Assembly (NCBI RefSeq): GCF_900129215.1 | Contig: NZ_FQUQ01000003.1 | Span: 1,054,998-1,118,997 of the forward strand | Source: Pedobacter caeni | GTDB lineage: Bacteria > Bacteroidota > Bacteroidia > Sphingobacteriales > Sphingobacteriaceae | DNA: 64,000 nucleotides | Reading direction: 5' to 3' | Shown: positions 51,759-61,700 of the stretch, piece by piece | Position numbering within the stretch: the first letter of the stretch is position 1 | How the letters are laid out: every line of letters begins with the position of its first letter | Translations under genes and position numbers: made by a program | The notes under the pieces: generated by a model | Seen by the model: only the letters and a program-made list of their open reading frames with translations | The model's database searches: none | Told to the model about the DNA's origin: nothing

Positions 51759-52219
51759 TCACCAAATAATTCTATTACTTTCTTCCTTCTGTAGTTAAAG
51801 ATATGTTGCAGCTTGTTTGCTACAAACAGACTATTGGCAATTTTTCCAAAAATTCCCATGGGTAGGCCATAGGTTAAAATATCGTTCATCTCTACGCCAC
51901 CTTCAATGGCTTTGAAATGATGCTGGTGGTGCCAGAACTGATATGGACCAAAGCGCTGTTCATCTATAAAATATTCCTGTGGCTTTACCTGGGTGATTTC
52001 TGTCATCCAGTTGAGCTTGATTCCGGCAATTGGTGATACCTTATAAGTAATGATCATTCCGGGGTACATCTTTTCCAGTTGCTTAAGATCTGAAGTGACC
52101 TCAAAGGCCATGTCCTCAGGGGTAATTTTAGCCAGGTTCAATGGAGAAGCAAAGAAATTCCATGCTTCTGATAAGCTGATTGGTAACCGTTGACTGAAAT
52201 TTAAGTGATATGGCTTCAT
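51737..52219 (-). CDS. SRPBCC-family ligand-binding protein
   Basis: The 160-residue protein has the helix-grip pattern of cell-division-inhibitor-like SRPBCC proteins: LPISLSEAWNFFASPLNLAK near the start, ITYKVSPIAGIKLNWMTEI, and FWHHQHHFKAIEGG. This fold binds lipids or other hydrophobic molecules. It is transcribed alone and converges on the radical SAM gene. No catalytic residues can be assigned. Confidence 0.85.
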   Translation of the reverse strand: MKPYHLNFSQRLPISLSEAWNFFASPLNLAKITPEDMAFEVTSDLKQLEKMYPGMIITYKVSPIAGIKLNWMTEITQVKPQEYFIDEQRFGPYQFWHHQHHFKAIEGGVEMNDILTYGLPMGIFGKIANSLFVANKLQHIFNYRRKKVIELFGDYPATGT

Positions 52220-52549
52220 ATAGTTTATAAAGATACGGTATTTGCTGATTTCTGGTTTTTTTGAGTTGATTGTTTGAGTTTTCTGTGATTTTTGTTTCTT
52301 TTCTGATTTTAAGTCCTGTTTATTTTTAATATTTCATTATTAATATGTGTTTTTGGCTGTTATTTATGATTTTGTTATAAAATATTGGCTTTTTATTTGG
52401 TGTTTTTCATTGTTTTCGTGTTTTTGTTGGTGTAAATACAACGATTTAGTGATTTTGTTGTGAATTTATTTGAGTAAAATAGATTTATTTACTAATTTTA
52501 TAAAAATAACCAACGATAATCTATTATAAACTAGTAAAATCTAATAATT
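52220..52549. other. 330-bp AT-rich divergent region before amtB
   Basis: T-rich tracts dominate. The best -7-like sequence for amtB is TTTATTTG (about 52466-52473), one mismatch from consensus. No small gene or structured RNA was recognised, and no NtrC/sigma-54 type site (GG-N10-GC) was seen. Confidence 0.4.
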
Positions 52550-53932
52550 ATGGCCAAAATTTTATTAAAACAGGTGGGTCCTTTTGTAGTTTTATCAATA
52601 ATTGCAATTTTAGCCCTTTTTACACCCCTGCTTCCGAACTTTGATGAGGGAAAATACAATGCATCTGACATTGCATTCATTCTTGTAGCCACTGCGCTCG
52701 TATTTTTGATGACTCCAGGGCTTGCTTTCTTCTACGGAGGCATGGTTCACCGCAAAAATGTAATTTCTACCATGATTAAAAGTGTGGTAGCGGCCGGAGT
52801 AATCAGTGTATTATGGGTAACCGTGAGCTTTAGTCTGGCTTTTGGTGAAAGTATCCATGGGCTGATTGGAAATCCATTGACCTATTTGTTCTTTCATGGG
52901 GTAAATTCAGGACCTTCATGGAGCCTTGCGCCAACTATTCCTTTGACGTTATTTGCCTTGTTTCAATTGATGTTTGCCATCATTACGCCAGGTTTGGTAG
53001 TTGGAGCCGTTGCTGAACGTATCCGTTTTACTTCTTACATCTTATTTATTGTATTATTTGCTTTGTTTGTGTACTCTCCATTGGCACACTGGACCTGGCA
53101 TCCGGAGGGCATTCTATTTAAAATGGGGGTGCTTGACTTTGCAGGTGGTACTGTTGTACATATTTCTGCCGGGATGGCTGCTTTGGCCGGTGCATTGGTC
53201 TTGAAAAGAAGAAGAAGTCATCAGGATCATCAGGAAATTCCTCCTGCCAATATTCCATATGTTTTGATCGGTACTGGCTTGCTATGGTTCGGATGGTTCG
53301 GATTTAATGCAGGTTCTGCGTTAGGTGCCAATAGTTTAGCGGTATCTGCTTTTGCGACTACTAATATTGCTGCGGGTGCTGCGGGTTTATCCTGGATGTT
53401 CTTTGATGTGGCACGTGGTAAAAAACCTTCTGTACTCGGATTTTGCATTGGTGCAGTAGTAGGTCTTGTAGCCATTACACCAGGTGCAGGTTTTGTAAGT
53501 ATTCCTTCCAGTATCTTCATTGGAGTGGCTGCAGCGGTGATCTCTAATCTTGCGGTAGTTTGGAAATCTAAGACCAGTCTGGATGATACTTTAGATGTTT
53601 TTCCTTGTCATGGGGTAGGTGGTATTGTAGGAATGTTGCTTACTGGTGTCTTTGCGACCAAAACCGTAAATGCAGCAGGTGTAGATGGTTTGCTGTATGG
53701 CAATCCTGCATTCTTCTTTACCCAATTGAAAGGAGTGCTGATTGTGATCGCATTTAGTTTTGTGGTTTCGTTCATTATTTTCAAGTTCATCAATTTGATT
53801 CAGCCAATTCGCGTGAGTTCTGAAGAAGAAGAAGAAGGCCTTGATGCCAGTCAACATAACGAAAAGTATTTTCAGGGTACTTTGATCGTGGCTTCCACCG
53901 GAATGGAGATGGAGCAAGAGCCAACTACTTAA
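52550..53932 (+). CDS. amtB: Ammonium transporter
   Basis: The 460-residue membrane protein has the Amt/MEP/Rh pattern: LVFLMTPGLAFFYGGMV (TM1 region), GLVVGAVAERIRF, FAGGTVVHISAGMAALAGA with the first pore histidine, and FPCHGVGGIVGML with the second. It conducts ammonium into the cell as a trimer. It ends with an acidic tail (SSEEEEEGLDAS). A porin gene follows after 71 bp. No glnK (PII) gene is adjacent, which is common in Bacteroidota. Confidence 0.95.
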   Translation: MAKILLKQVGPFVVLSIIAILALFTPLLPNFDEGKYNASDIAFILVATALVFLMTPGLAFFYGGMVHRKNVISTMIKSVVAAGVISVLWVTVSFSLAFGESIHGLIGNPLTYLFFHGVNSGPSWSLAPTIPLTLFALFQLMFAIITPGLVVGAVAERIRFTSYILFIVLFALFVYSPLAHWTWHPEGILFKMGVLDFAGGTVVHISAGMAALAGALVLKRRRSHQDHQEIPPANIPYVLIGTGLLWFGWFGFNAGSALGANSLAVSAFATTNIAAGAAGLSWMFFDVARGKKPSVLGFCIGAVVGLVAITPGAGFVSIPSSIFIGVAAAVISNLAVVWKSKTSLDDTLDVFPCHGVGGIVGMLLTGVFATKTVNAAGVDGLLYGNPAFFFTQLKGVLIVIAFSFVVSFIIFKFINLIQPIRVSSEEEEEGLDASQHNEKYFQGTLIVASTGMEMEQEPTT

Positions 53933-54003
53933 TTTTTCAATTCTGCCTATGACCATATTTATCTGATTCCACCTCAACCTAAACCAACCAAACCAACCAG
54001 ACT

Positions 54004-55029
54004 ATGAAATTAAAATCAATACTTACCACTGCTTCGTTATCTGTTGCCTCCTTTTCTTATGCTCAGGAAGCTGCTCCCTTACAGATCTCCGGTTCTGTAG
54101 ATACTTATTATAAATATGACTTTGCGAAAGTACCAAACATAGGAACCAGTTTTGCAAATGATCAGAATTCCATCTCTCTCGGGATGATTGATCTGGCGCT
54201 TAAGAAAACAACCGGTAAAGCTTCATTTGTGGGAGAACTGTCTTTTGGGCCAAGAGGACAGTACGGTTCCCTTTTAAATGGAGATGGGACGGATGAAAAT
54301 TCTTTTCATATTCAGAACCTGTATGCTTCCTATGCCTTTACTGATAAATTTACCATGACCGCGGGGTATATGGGAACTTTTATCGGTTATGAAGTGATCG
54401 CGCCGACAGGAAATTTCAATTATTCTACTTCTTATCTGTTTACAAACGGGCCTTTTCAGAATGCAGGGATTAAAGGTGCTTATGCCTTTACTGATAAAGT
54501 GAGTCTGATGGTCGGTTTGTTTAACGATTGGAATGTGTATAAAGATTTGAACGGAGTATCTCATATTGGTGCTCAGCTGACCGTAAGTCCGGTGGCAGGT
54601 TGGACTGCTTATTTAAATGTGTTATCCGGAAAATCTGCCGGAGCTGTTGGTACCGGAACGGTGCTTGATCTGACGACTTCCTATCAGGTAACTGAAAAGG
54701 TAAAATTAGGACTGAATGCTGCTGATTATTCCGTGACTAATGATGGTGGAGGATATAGCGGTGCTGCGCTTTATTTACAAAATGCATTTACCTCTGCTTT
54801 CTCTTTAGGGCTTAGAGGGGAGTACTTTAACTGGAAAGGAGTAGCGGAAGAATCAGACAAACATGTTGCCGCAGTAACCCTTTCCGGAAACGTTAAGGCA
54901 GGTGGTCTGACCTTTATTCCGGAAGTAAGATTTGACAATGGTTCTTCTTCGGAGATGTTTAAGAAAAAGAACCTTAATCCTTCAAAAAATGCTTCTCAGT
55001 TTGCATTGGCTGTCGTATATGCCTTTTAG
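54004..55029 (+). CDS. Outer-membrane porin
   Basis: The 341-residue product has a signal peptide ending SYAQ (near residue 22). The mature part alternates strands typical of a beta barrel (VDTYYKYDF, YASYAFTDKFTMTAGYMGT, YFNWKGV) and ends with an aromatic residue (VVYAF), the usual signal for barrel assembly. An amtB-porin pair suggests it admits ammonium or related nitrogen compounds. It belongs with the Bacteroidota porin-like proteins; pore selectivity is unknown. Confidence 0.85.
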   Translation: MKLKSILTTASLSVASFSYAQEAAPLQISGSVDTYYKYDFAKVPNIGTSFANDQNSISLGMIDLALKKTTGKASFVGELSFGPRGQYGSLLNGDGTDENSFHIQNLYASYAFTDKFTMTAGYMGTFIGYEVIAPTGNFNYSTSYLFTNGPFQNAGIKGAYAFTDKVSLMVGLFNDWNVYKDLNGVSHIGAQLTVSPVAGWTAYLNVLSGKSAGAVGTGTVLDLTTSYQVTEKVKLGLNAADYSVTNDGGGYSGAALYLQNAFTSAFSLGLRGEYFNWKGVAEESDKHVAAVTLSGNVKAGGLTFIPEVRFDNGSSSEMFKKKNLNPSKNASQFALAVVYAF

Positions 55030-55049
55030 TCTCTGTTAATTCACCTTAG

Positions 55050-55096
55050 AAGGCGCCGTCTGAAAAGTATTATGTACCCCTTCAGGCGGCGGCCTT
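55050..55096 (+). terminator. Hairpin after the porin gene
   Basis: AAGGCGCCGTCTGAA (55050-55064) pairs with 55081-55096 over 15 bp with one bulge and one G-U pair, around a 16-base loop. No T-run follows. It probably ends or stabilises the amtB-porin message. Confidence 0.55.
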
Positions 55097-55111
55097 CATT
55101 ATAGTTACGTT

Positions 55112-55693
55112 ATGAGAAAATTGTTGATTGTTGTGTTGCTCTTTCCTTTTGCAGGATTCGCTCAGGATGTGGAATTGCCTTTTGATGAAAGAGGCAAATT
55201 TATTTATTATGAAGTAGTTAGTCAGAAAGAGGTGAAGGCTGAAGTGCTGATGGAACGGGCTGCAAAATTTTTTAACAGCTCAAAAGAACTGAAGCTGCAA
55301 ACATCCCCTCAGGACAGCCTTTGGATGGCCAGAGGAAAGATGGTGATCAATAAAACTGCATTTGTATTGAGTCGCCCTTCCGGGGAGGTCTGGTATCATT
55401 TGTATGCTGACTTTAAAGAGGGGAAATACCGCTTCTGGCTTACGGATTTTAGTTTCATTTCCTATCATAGAGATCGGTATGGTAACTTCGTCCCTGAAAC
55501 TACAGTCGCCATCCCTTTGGAAAATAAACCCGGGAAATTAAATGCCGGAGAATGGACTGCTTATTCCAAAGCAACGGCCAGAGAGGCAAAGCTTTTCGCG
55601 GAACGTTTTAAGAAAGGGATGTCTGAGAGCGCAATAAATCCCCCTACAGCCAAAGCCGTTCCTACTGTAGATACAAAAAATCAAAAATGGTAA
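55112..55693 (+). CDS. Exported DUF4468-like protein
   Basis: The 193-residue product has a signal peptide ending FAQ (near residue 18) and a beta-rich body that opens LPFDERGKFIYYEVV and includes FKEGKYRFWLTDFSFISYHRD as its central strands. That pattern is typical of DUF4468, a periplasmic domain of unknown function common in Bacteroidota. The gene stands alone and converges on the next gene without a gap. Confidence 0.75.
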   Translation: MRKLLIVVLLFPFAGFAQDVELPFDERGKFIYYEVVSQKEVKAEVLMERAAKFFNSSKELKLQTSPQDSLWMARGKMVINKTAFVLSRPSGEVWYHLYADFKEGKYRFWLTDFSFISYHRDRYGNFVPETTVAIPLENKPGKLNAGEWTAYSKATAREAKLFAERFKKGMSESAINPPTAKAVPTVDTKNQKW

Positions 55694-56167
55694 TTAATGT
55701 ACCATTTTATCCGCACAGGTAGAGCTGGCAAAAGCCTCTGGCTTTGCTTTGAAGATGAACCCCATGCTGAGGATATACCCCATTGCCTCGTTTAAAGCTT
55801 TGTTGGATTTAAACATCGGATTGGTGTTAATGTCGGCATGAACTTCCAGGTCTACATCATACAGGTCCAGCAGATCGCATACAGAATAGGCGGTCTCAAT
55901 GGATTTCTGTACTTCTACCAGCATCCTTTCCTTAATGCTCATCTTCTGAAGGGTCTTTTCCTGATGAATGTACATGAAGCCTCCGTGGTGCTCTCTCAAT
56001 AAAACGATTACGGTGGCAAAATCAGTTACAGGTCCCTTTACCTGTGAATCTGTACCGATACAGACCTTGAGGTGGAATCCTTTTTCAGTCTCCCTGATGA
56101 TGGCTTGTTCTACTTCTTCTAAAATTGACGAGTGGATGATCTCGCCGCTAAATTTCTTCCAGGTCAT
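55694..56167 (-). CDS. YkuK-like RNase H-fold protein
   Basis: The 157-residue protein has the RNase H-like opening VCIGTDSQVKGPVTDFATVI with the first acidic residue, a central acidic segment LEVHADINTNPMF, and a C-terminal helix with an Asp. These match the YkuK (DUF458) family, whose nuclease activity is presumed but not shown. It has no partner gene in the same operon. Confidence 0.82.
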   Translation of the reverse strand: MTWKKFSGEIIHSSILEEVEQAIIRETEKGFHLKVCIGTDSQVKGPVTDFATVIVLLREHHGGFMYIHQEKTLQKMSIKERMLVEVQKSIETAYSVCDLLDLYDVDLEVHADINTNPMFKSNKALNEAMGYILSMGFIFKAKPEAFASSTCADKMVH

Positions 56168-56430
56168 ACGTTATTGGTGTTATGGTGAACAACCCGTATT
56201 CAGGTTTCCTAAAAATAAGTGGATTAAATTAAAAAGCCGTTAACTATTTATTGTTTAATTGCTAACAAATGCTTAATTTTCAACAACTTGAACTAAGTTT
56301 TGTGCGTATTTGCATTGTAAAAAGGCTTTTTTGTGTTAAACCTTTCCGGAAGTTGATTTGTTATACTAATTCCTTTGCACTTTCCGTTCAATAATATAAG
56401 GATCAATTTGTTAACTTAAATATAAGCATT

Positions 56431-56649
56431 ATGAAGAGTGAATTGTTAAACGAGTTTTATTTACTTCAACAAAGCAGGGCTCCTTATGACTATCGGGAGG
56501 TCTTAGATGAACAGGTATACCTGCCTATAAAGAAGGCAAACCATAAAATGAGCAGCTGGATTTCCAGACGGGGAAAGATGCTATTGAACCTGGATGTGAA
56601 ATTAAATAGTTCTATGAAGCACTTGAGAAAGAAGTATTTGAAATTTTAA
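56431..56649 (+). CDS. Small hypothetical protein
   Basis: The 72-residue, strongly basic helical protein (KKANHKMSSWISRRGKMLLN) has no recognised domain. Its 263-bp upstream gap is AT-rich. It is followed at once by the helicase gene, whose -7 box sits just after this stop, so they are probably separate units. Confidence 0.5.
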   Translation: MKSELLNEFYLLQQSRAPYDYREVLDEQVYLPIKKANHKMSSWISRRGKMLLNLDVKLNSSMKHLRKKYLKF

Positions 56650-56653
56650 GCCT

Positions 56654-56661
56654 TATCTTTG
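56654..56661 (+). promoter_or_regulatory. -7 box implying a near-leaderless helicase mRNA
   Basis: TATCTTTG is a perfect TAnnTTTG match and ends only seven bases before the helicase ATG at 56669. A start site at the usual distance would fall on or next to the ATG. Confidence 0.6.
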
Positions 56662-56668
56662 TGCCATT

Positions 56669-57973
56669 ATGGTAGAAAAGATACTGGAGAAATTAAAAAT
56701 TACTTCTTTGAACGAGATGCAGCAGGCATCGCTTGTAGCGACCGGGAAGGGGAGTGACGTCGTTTTATTGGCACCTACAGGATCCGGAAAAACATTAGGG
56801 TTTTTATTTCCTGTATTGAAGAACCTCAATGCGAATGTTAAAGGGGTTCAGGCCCTGATTCTTGTTCCTTCACGTGAGCTGGCTTTGCAGATTGAACAGG
56901 TATTCAGGCAGATGGGGACCGGTTTTAAGGTGAACTGCTGTTACGGAGGTCACCCTGTAAAAACAGAAAGAAACAACTTTGAGCAACCGCCAGCAGTACT
57001 GATCGGTACACCCGGAAGAATAGCCTATCATTTGCGTCATGAGAATTTTGATGAATCACCCATCCATACTTTAGTACTGGATGAATTTGATAAAGCCCTG
57101 GAATTTGGTTTTCAGGAAGACATGTCTTATATCATTGCGAAATTACTTTCTTTAAAACAGAGAATCCTGACTTCGGCTACGGCAATGCAGGAGATTCCTG
57201 AGTTTACGGGAGTTAAAAAAGCAGTGGAGATTGATTTTTTAAAGGATGTGAAGGTTGCTCCGGATCTGAAACTTAAAAAAGTACTGACTACTGCCGAAGA
57301 TAAACTGGATACTTTATTCCAGCTGATCTGCAAGATTGGAAATAAAACCACTTTGATTTTCTGTAACCACCGGGAAACTGTAGACAGGATCAGCGATCTT
57401 TTGATTGATAAAGACCTGGCACATGATATCTTTCACGGAGGTATGGAGCAGGATGAGCGCGAACGTGCCCTGCTGAAATTCAGAAATGGAAGTATCAGGA
57501 TTCTGATCACTACGGATCTGGCCTCCCGCGGCCTGGATATTCCGGAGGTGGAATATATCATTCATTATCAATTGCCTTATACGGAGGATGCTTTCTTACA
57601 CCGTAACGGACGTACTGCCCGTATGAATGCAAAAGGTACTGCTTACCTGGTGATTGCTGATGATGAGAAGTATCCTTTTCTGAAGGGAGATATCGAAACT
57701 GAAAATCTAAAGGGAAGTTTTGCTTTGCCTAAAGATAGCCAATGGCAGACGCTTTATATTGCTGCAGGTAAAAAGGATAAAGTCAATAAAATTGATATTG
57801 TTGGCTTGTTGTTGAAAAAGGGCGGTTTGCAAAAAGAAGATGTGGGTTTGATCGAGGTGAAAGACCAGGCTTCTTATGTTGCGGTGAAAAGAAATATGGT
57901 CGGGCGTGTATTAGGCGCTTTGACCAATGAGAAAATCAAAAATAAAAAGGTTAAAATTGAAATCGCAATGTAA
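56669..57973 (+). CDS. DbpA-like DEAD-box RNA helicase
   Basis: The 434-residue protein has Q motif LNEMQQAS, Walker A APTGSGKT, PSRELALQ, GTPGRI, motif II written DEFD instead of DEAD, SAT, TTDLASRGLDIPEVE and HRNGRTAR. The last 75 residues (AAGKKDKVNKIDIVGLLLKK onward) match the DbpA RNA-binding domain, which guides the enzyme to 23S rRNA. A ribosome-assembly role is likely. The ATG fits, because the Q motif begins at the usual distance. Confidence 0.92.
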   Translation: MVEKILEKLKITSLNEMQQASLVATGKGSDVVLLAPTGSGKTLGFLFPVLKNLNANVKGVQALILVPSRELALQIEQVFRQMGTGFKVNCCYGGHPVKTERNNFEQPPAVLIGTPGRIAYHLRHENFDESPIHTLVLDEFDKALEFGFQEDMSYIIAKLLSLKQRILTSATAMQEIPEFTGVKKAVEIDFLKDVKVAPDLKLKKVLTTAEDKLDTLFQLICKIGNKTTLIFCNHRETVDRISDLLIDKDLAHDIFHGGMEQDERERALLKFRNGSIRILITTDLASRGLDIPEVEYIIHYQLPYTEDAFLHRNGRTARMNAKGTAYLVIADDEKYPFLKGDIETENLKGSFALPKDSQWQTLYIAAGKKDKVNKIDIVGLLLKKGGLQKEDVGLIEVKDQASYVAVKRNMVGRVLGALTNEKIKNKKVKIEIAM

Positions 57974-58023
57974 ATTGCTTTTGTTAAGAATAGATCTAAA
58001 TAACATACAAAAAGTTCAGAAAA

Positions 58024-58272
58024 ATGAGCAATAACGATATTTTTAAGAAACTGCGTGTCGCCCTGGAGTTGACAAATGATGATATTATTAAAATTATGGA
58101 GCTGGTTAATTTCAAGATTACTAAAAGTGAGCTTGGTTCCTTTTTCAGGAGCGATGACCATCCCAATTTTAAACCTTGCGGTGATCAGATCTTAAGAAAT
58201 TTTTTAAATGGTCTGGTGATTTATAAAAGAGGACCAAGAGAACCCAGACCTGCCGCTGAGCCGGGAGTATAG
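58024..58272 (+). CDS. DUF1456 (YehS-like) protein, single repeat
   Basis: The 82-residue protein has the DUF1456 pattern NDIFKKLRVALELTNDDIIK, then FKITKSELGSFFRSDDH and LRNFLNGLVIYKRG. Usual members have two tandem copies; this has one, followed by a short Pro/Arg tail. No function is established for the family. A bidirectional terminator follows. Confidence 0.85.
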   Translation: MSNNDIFKKLRVALELTNDDIIKIMELVNFKITKSELGSFFRSDDHPNFKPCGDQILRNFLNGLVIYKRGPREPRPAAEPGV

Positions 58273-58286
58273 AAATTGTGTTTCTC

Positions 58287-58330
58287 AAAAACGGGTAAGA
58301 AAATAATTTATTTTCTTACCCGTTTTTTTA
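58287..58330. terminator. Bidirectional terminator
   Basis: The perfect arms 58291-58306 and 58308-58323 (ACGGGTAAGAAAATAA and complement) are followed by seven T residues on the plus strand and preceded by an A-run that gives a T-run on the minus strand. Confidence 0.92.
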
Positions 58331-58783
58331 TGCACCAGATTTTATAATGCGGGTTTATAATGAAAATAGACGCTATTTGCTGTAATTTGTTGATAATTAA
58401 TTTAATGTGTTTCTGATAAATTTTTATTGAAAACTTTTTCTTATTTAATTACGTAGATTTTAATAGGTAAATAAATTACCAAAAATTTGTATCTTGACAG
58501 TATTATGAGGAAACTGTTGCCTTAAGCTGGCGGGTGGGTGTTCCAAATAAAGACGGAACGTGAATTGTAAAGGCAACAAGTGTTATCTTTTTTGATAACG
58601 CTGTTTACCTTTTTTTATTACACTTCATATCTACCTAATATGAGTACATCTATTCCTCTCTCAGCAGTTTTTGCTGCCCCTCTATCTTTTTCTGTTTTTT
58701 TTGAGAAAATCTTCCCGGATGATCCTCTGGCTTTTGTTCCATTGGTTAATCTTTCTCATTTCTCCATCTTTTAACTGCCACTT
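58331..58783. other. Leader region of the giant surface protein
   Basis: About 450 bp without a confident gene. It holds AT-rich DNA, the nested hairpins at 58516-58599 and a 44-codon ORF (58640-58774) that ends nine bases before the adhesin ATG. The last could be a translated upstream ORF, but nothing confirms it. Confidence 0.5.
58516..58599 (+). promoter_or_regulatory. Nested hairpin structure, candidate cis-regulatory RNA
   Basis: The outer pair GTTGCCTT (58516-58523) and AAGGCAAC (58570-58577) encloses GTTCC (58540-58544) and GGAAC (58555-58559). A second hairpin, GTTATC and GATAAC (58582-58587 and 58594-58599), follows after four bases, with a T-run as its loop. It matches no riboswitch class I know. 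Its position before a single large gene suggests control of that gene. Confidence 0.45.
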
Positions 58784-61700
58784 ATGAAAAAAAACTTCTA
58801 CCCAAAGCAATTCCTGAATTCAGTTATTTCTTTATTTGATGCAATAAGAGCTTTTGCTAAGATGCAGTTGAATGTGATGGGCAGCCTTTGCCTTTTGCTG
58901 TTTATGCTCTCGTTTTTCACTAAGGTTTCCGCACAGGTACAAGCTACCGGTGGAACCGGATTGTATAAAAACAATATTTACTGGCTCAATTTTACGGGAT
59001 TGGACCTGGCTGCAGGACAAACCAAAACATTTACATTTACTGTTAATGGAACTGTAGTTACGGCGACTATTGATAATGTGGTTTTCTCTTCAGGCGGAGC
59101 CGGAGCAAGATTAAGGCCTTATAGATCAGGTTCATGGTCAGGGGATCGTCTGGACCGGTTATATAATATTGGTGGTACAGGAACGAGTAACACGTTGATC
59201 AATGCCATTACAACTATTCCTGATGGTGCCGATGTGACTTTTCGTATCCGTGCCTATGCGACCACAAGCGGTAGTCCGGCGGATATTGGATTAGTTTTCG
59301 GTAATGCTGAGGATGATTCCTCTGTAGAGTTCACTCAAGGTAATACTGATGGGAGTAACTGGAAACTACTGGAAAGAATCATCACCAATAACAATTCGCC
59401 AAGATCAATGATTTTCAGTGCTGCAGATAAGACCGTAAGGTTAAATTGCAGTGAAAATGCTGCACTTTTATATACCGATAAACCTGGAACAAGTTCGTCA
59501 AGTCCTTTAACGATCAATTGTTCGATTCAGGCGGGTGGGCTTACCGCTATGGCTTTGGGATTAATGACCTATACGGAAACATCAGATGCACCTCTGACTT
59601 ATGGTTCCCCGATTCACACACTTACCCCTGCCATCACTGGTGGAGGAAATCCTACTCCAGGTATTAACAATACGGTGTCTCTGGCAAATCCTGAGCAGAT
59701 TACTCCAGGGACAGTTACTAAACCTCCTACCCCAAAATTAGGAGCAATAGCAGGTGATTTTGACCCTGCATCTTTTACATCTTTAGGTGCAAATGCAGAC
59801 GCAGATAACCTGAATGGTGAAAATGATGAGGATGGTATTGCCAGTTTTCCGAGACTTAGGGTCAATGCAACGACTTATAGCCTGACTGCTAACGTGGGTA
59901 ACACCACAGGTGCAGCTGTAAATCTTGTGGGTTGGATAGATTTTAATCGAAATGGAACATTTGAAGCTGCTGAAGGTGTACAGGTAAGTGTGCCGAATGG
60001 GGCAACAACTGCCACATTAACCTGGAATGGCCTTTCTGGTCTGGTGGCGGGGCAAACCTATGCCCGGTTCAGGATATCGAATACCATAGCTTCGGTTTTA
60101 ACAACAGGGACTCCTGAATCAGTGATCAGTAACGGAGAGGTGGAAGATTATACCTTACAAATCTTACCACTGGATTTTGGGGATGCACCGAATAGTTATG
60201 GCACCAGACTCATCGATAATGGTCCGAGACATGCCCTGGATAGCAGGCTTAGGATTGGAGCTACAACTGATGGAGAGCCTGATGGTCAACCTGTTGCTGC
60301 GGGAGCAAATGCGAACGGAACAAATGGTGATGGATTGGATGAAGATGCCTTTGCGAATTTACCCGTGCTGACCACTGCGGCAACCAGTTATAGCATGACT
60401 GTGCCAGTGATTAACACTACAGGTGTGGCTGCCAGGATGATTGCCTGGGTAGACTTTAACAAGAACGGTACTTTTGAAGCCTCAGAAGGGCTGTTGGTAA
60501 GTGTGCCAAATAATGCAACTTCAGTGGTTTTGAATTGGACAGGACTGGCCAATCTGACTGCAGGGCTTACCTATGCACGCTTACGTTTGACCACTGATCC
60601 GGTTAGTACCGCTACGACGGGGGGAGCAATGACCGATGGGGAAGTAGAGGATTATAGCGTCATGATTGAACGTTCTTATGATCTCGGACTACTCAAAACT
60701 TCAAATCCAACTACTGTTAGTGCAGGTTCTGCACTGACTTATACCATTACCCTGACGAACAATGGGCCAAGTCCGATGTTGGCAGCTGATGTCATTAAAG
60801 TGGTGGATAACCTGCCTGCCGGATTCACACCTACCAGTTATGTGGCCGGACAAGGTACTTATACCAGTGGTAGCGGAAATTGGACAGGACTTACCTTGAC
60901 CAGCGGACAAAGTACAACTTTAACAATAGCTGGCACGGTAGCCGGAAATGTGACCAGTCCTCTGACAAATACGGTAACTGTAACTAATCCTCCGGGAATT
61001 ACTGATTTTGTACCCGGTAATAATACTGCGACAGTCGTCACCAATGTAAACCGGGTGATCGATTTGGAAGTCACCAAAATTTCGACCCCAAATCCTGTGG
61101 CTGCAGGAAATGGCCTCAATTATACCATTACACTTAAAAATAATGGCCCGAGTAGCCTGTTAGCATCGGATATTGTTACTGTAGTGGATAATTTACCTGC
61201 AGGCTTTACCGCCTCAGGATATACCGCTGCCAATGGAACTTATAACAGTACTAATGGAAATTGGAGCGGACTTACCTTAGCCAGCGGACAAAGCACTACA
61301 CTAACGATTTCGGGTACAGTTGCTGCCGGAGTTACCACTCCCTTAACCAATACGGTTACGGTAACTGCACCGGCTGGAATTACAGATCCGGTTTCGGCAA
61401 ATAATACTGCTACAGATGTCAATACTACTCAAATTAAGCCGGTATTGAAAATCACTAAACTTGGCGCTGCTAATGTAACTGCAGGTAATGTGGCTACGTA
61501 TACACTGACGGTTACCAATACCGGTAGCAGTAATGCCATTAATGCAGATATTTCAGATGCAGTACCCGCAACATTAACAAATGTAAGCTGGAGCAGTTCA
61601 GTTGCTGGCAGTGCTTTGGTTACCGCCGGGGCAACGGGTTCCGGTAATGCTGTAAATCTAAAATTGAATATTCCTGCCGGAACAGGAAACTCTGTAACGG

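Noticed and set aside
58580..58774. Short open frame upstream of the giant adhesin
   Set aside because: The 44-codon version from 58640 is Phe/Ser-rich, with no signal or conserved feature. It may be a translated leader, but nothing in the sequence proves it.
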